Source: CALODP01 sp942492055 (lineage in GTDB: Bacteria; Bacteroidota; Ignavibacteria; Ignavibacteriales; Melioribacteraceae). Taken from it: a DNA stretch of 64,000 nucleotides. Below the pieces are notes generated by a model, which was not told where the DNA came from, did no database searches, and worked only from the letters and a program-made list of their open reading frames with translations. Below, in pieces: positions 62,289-64,000 of the stretch; the first letter of the stretch is position 1; each line of letters opens with the position of its first letter. The position numbers and the translations under genes were made by a program. The stretch lies in assembly GCA_942492055.1 (NCBI GenBank), contig CALODP010000019.1:248001-312000 (forward strand). Direction: 5' to 3'.

Positions 62289-62978
62289 ATGACAAGTATC
62301 GACTTCGCAAGCTTAAGGGAAGCATTGCCAAAGACTCCGGGAATATTAGGTAAGAATGAATTCTTTAACTCAGCAGTTTTACTTCCGTTAATAAAGACAG
62401 ATGGTTACTACTCGTTGTTGTTCGAAAAGCGCGCGGAACATATACGCCAAGGAGGCGAGATTTGTTTTCCGGGCGGCGGCTATGAAGAGGAAACGGATTC
62501 TAATTTCAAAGAGACGGCAATCAGAGAAACAGAAGAAGAGCTGGGCATAGGGAGAGAAAAGATCAGGATAGTCGGGAGACTGGATACTCTAATCGGACCT
62601 CGCAATGTTACGGTTGATCCTTTCATCGGAATAGTGGAATTAAACTCAATTGATGACTGTACGTTGGACAAAGAGGAAGTAGCAAAAGTCTTTACCGTTC
62701 CTTTGGAATTCTTTATGGAGACGGAACCGGAAGAATACAGAGTTGTGTCGGTGCATGAACATCAGTTTCTTAATTCGAAAGGAGAAGAGGAAAGTCTGAT
62801 TCCGATTAAGAATAACGGAGAAAACGAGATTGATAAATCATACAGCAAAAGTGTCCGCAAAGTATATGTCTACAAAACCGAGGGGGAAGTAATCTGGGGT
62901 ATTACGGCGCGCTTAATAAAAGAATTAACCGATACGCTTAAGAGAGTGCCACATTCTATGAGTAACGCTTTAGAATAG
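62289..62978 (+). CDS. Nudix hydrolase, CoA pyrophosphatase-like
   Basis: 229 residues. 'RQGGEICFPGGGYEEETDSNFKETAIRETEEELGI' (avoiding nothing in the middle of the box: 'FPGGGYEEETD', 'AIRETEEELGI') is the Nudix box in the form found in NudL-type CoA pyrophosphatases, with Arg-Glu-Thr-Glu-Glu-Glu binding the metal. 'RLDTLIGPRNVTVDPFIGIV' follows, as in that subfamily. It would cleave CoA or related diphosphates in the cytoplasm. Its 3' end overlaps that of the convergent fructosamine kinase gene by 23 bp. The start ATG follows AAAGGGAAAAG at suitable spacing. Confidence 0.9.
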   Translation: MTSIDFASLREALPKTPGILGKNEFFNSAVLLPLIKTDGYYSLLFEKRAEHIRQGGEICFPGGGYEEETDSNFKETAIRETEEELGIGREKIRIVGRLDTLIGPRNVTVDPFIGIVELNSIDDCTLDKEEVAKVFTVPLEFFMETEPEEYRVVSVHEHQFLNSKGEEESLIPIKNNGENEIDKSYSKSVRKVYVYKTEGEVIWGITARLIKELTDTLKRVPHSMSNALE

Positions 62979-63807
62979 AGATTGTTTGTGAAAGATATCC
63001 CGTTCCGAAAAGGTTCAGATGATTCATAACGTGATAGAGTTTATAAAGTTCTTCTCTTTCCGGGCTTCCATCAGGCAGTGGGAAGAACTCTTCGTATGAG
63101 GAATAAAAACGAGAATCGAATCCACCGAAAAGTTTTGTCATAGCCAGATCGGCCTCCCGATGACCATAATAGACTGCAGGATCTATCAATACCGGATTGC
63201 CTTCTTCGTCGACCATATAATTACCACCCCAGAGATCTCCGTGCAAAAGAGAAGGAGCTTCTTCGCTTCCCCGAATAATTCCTTCGATATTATTTTCCAA
63301 AGAGAAGAAAAGTTTTTTCAGCTCGGAGGTTACGTATCCGTTTTTTTCGGCGAGCCGAAATTGAAACATGAGACGATTCTCCCAGTAGAACTCAATCCAG
63401 TTTTCCTTTTTCGGGAGATTTATTTGGGGATTGGATCCGATAAAATTATTTTCACGAAAACCGAAGCTATCACCGTAGTATTTGTGAAGACGGGCGAACC
63501 CACGTCCGAAATCTTCGGAAAAGTTTTTCCCTTTTCTTCCGGTAGTTATATTTTCCAAAAGAAGAAATTCCTTTTCCAACAATATTACTTTCGGAACTCT
63601 GATTGCGTTCCCCTTTGCAAGTTCACGAAGCCCGTTGGCTTCGGATTGTAAAATATCGGAATTGTTTCCCGAATATTTTTTGAGAAAGAATCGCTTGCCC
63701 GATTCGGCCACAACAATATTGGAATCGGCAATACATCCGCCCCCGATAGAATTACTCGAGATAATTTTTTCGCCGAGGGCTTCCTCTATTTTTCTACGGA
63801 AATTCAC
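62956..63807 (-). CDS. Fructosamine kinase/ketosamine-3-kinase family protein
   Basis: 283 residues. The phosphotransferase core shows 'FFLKKYSG' (ATP lysine), 'LLLENI', 'LLHGDLWGGNYMVDEEGNPVLIDPAVYYGHREADLAMTKLFGGF' with the catalytic Asp in 'HGDLW' and the metal Asp in 'LIDPA'. These are strong marks of the fructosamine kinase family, which phosphorylates glycated amines for repair. The gene starts within four bases of the stop of the tyrosine phosphatase gene, a pairing seen in other bacteria and consistent with a shared protein-repair role. Confidence 0.94.
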   Translation of the reverse strand: MNFRRKIEEALGEKIISSNSIGGGCIADSNIVVAESGKRFFLKKYSGNNSDILQSEANGLRELAKGNAIRVPKVILLEKEFLLLENITTGRKGKNFSEDFGRGFARLHKYYGDSFGFRENNFIGSNPQINLPKKENWIEFYWENRLMFQFRLAEKNGYVTSELKKLFFSLENNIEGIIRGSEEAPSLLHGDLWGGNYMVDEEGNPVLIDPAVYYGHREADLAMTKLFGGFDSRFYSSYEEFFPLPDGSPEREELYKLYHVMNHLNLFGTGYLSQTISILKRYS

Positions 63808-64000
63808 TTAATCTCCGGATGCTCCTCGGATATTTTATTCAACAATCCCGTGCATGCGTCTTCCAAAAGATCAAGCACAAGTTCGAAACCGGCCGCGCCA
63901 CCGTAATAGGGATCAGGAACTTCTTTGGTAGTAAACTTGGTGCAGTAGTCTGTCATCATGGAAACTTTTCCGGAATATTTACCGGCCTTATCCAAAGCAA
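63804..64000 (-). CDS. Low-molecular-weight protein-tyrosine phosphatase, N-terminus beyond window
   Basis: Only the last 64 or so residues are present. 'EVPDPYYGGAAGFELVLDLLEDACTGLL' is the conserved C-terminal part of the family, with the general-acid Asp in 'DPYYGG'. The catalytic 'CxxxxxR(S/T)' loop is near the N-terminus and lies outside the window. The frame is open through base 64000, so the visible codons start inside the gene. It precedes and overlaps the fructosamine kinase gene. Confidence 0.9.
   Translation of the reverse strand, partial: ALDKAGKYSGKVSMMTDYCTKFTTKEVPDPYYGGAAGFELVLDLLEDACTGLLNKISEEHPEIK

Overview
The window looks like a piece of chromosome from a Gram-negative, AT-rich member of the Bacteroidota/Ignavibacteriota side of the FCB group. 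The evidence is four exported proteins that end in a type IX secretion (T9SS) sorting domain or a related C-terminal module (three carry the 'NYPNPFNP' signature typical of Ignavibacteria and relatives), a PorV-like outer-membrane protein, a carboxypeptidase-regulatory/TonB receptor, and many Sec or lipoprotein signals. No rRNA or tRNA gene and no CRISPR array was seen. Almost everything lies on the minus strand.

Layout. (1) 1-4654: accessory region with a truncated WYL regulator, a small lipoprotein, a DnaQ-like exonuclease and a SIR2-HerA pair that matches a known NAD-depleting anti-phage system. (2) 4655-6293: no convincing gene; remnants, palindromic repeats and strong hairpins. (3) 6294-33912: a long catabolic locus. 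From upstream to downstream it holds a LacI repressor with a visible promoter/operator, a CBM9-like surface protein, a TonB receptor, a large secreted protein, a PorV-like protein, GH94, GH2, two GH144 enzymes, an ABC sugar importer and GH3. The combination points to use of a beta-glucan, most likely beta-1,2-linked. Surface endo-cleavage is followed by outer-membrane uptake, periplasmic trimming, ABC import and cytosolic phosphorolysis. (4) 34076-50593: a tightly packed set of genes of opposite purpose, apparently glucan synthesis and modification. It has a processive GT2 synthase, three different DUF3131 proteins, an OpgC-type acyltransferase and an esterase fused to a repeated beta-rich domain. 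They are interleaved with signalling genes: a LOV (blue-light) hybrid histidine kinase with REC and Hpt, a REC-PP2C phosphatase and a STAS protein. I regard this as the most likely undescribed system in the window. (5) 50776-60026: an RND exporter with LolA-like and barrel partners, then two tandem paralogous histidine kinases on the plus strand. (6) 60027-60807: repeats and a terminator. (7) 60808-64000: housekeeping genes (nitroreductase, EamA transporter, Nudix hydrolase, fructosamine kinase and a partial tyrosine phosphatase).

How they fit. Regions 3 and 4 adjoin and share an orientation. GH144 and DUF3131 also show a similar segment pattern, so the cell may both make and degrade related beta-glucans. 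The catabolic side appears to be controlled by a sugar-responsive LacI repressor. The synthetic side would be controlled by a phosphorelay and partner-switch logic that may read blue light. These links are inferences from gene content and motifs.
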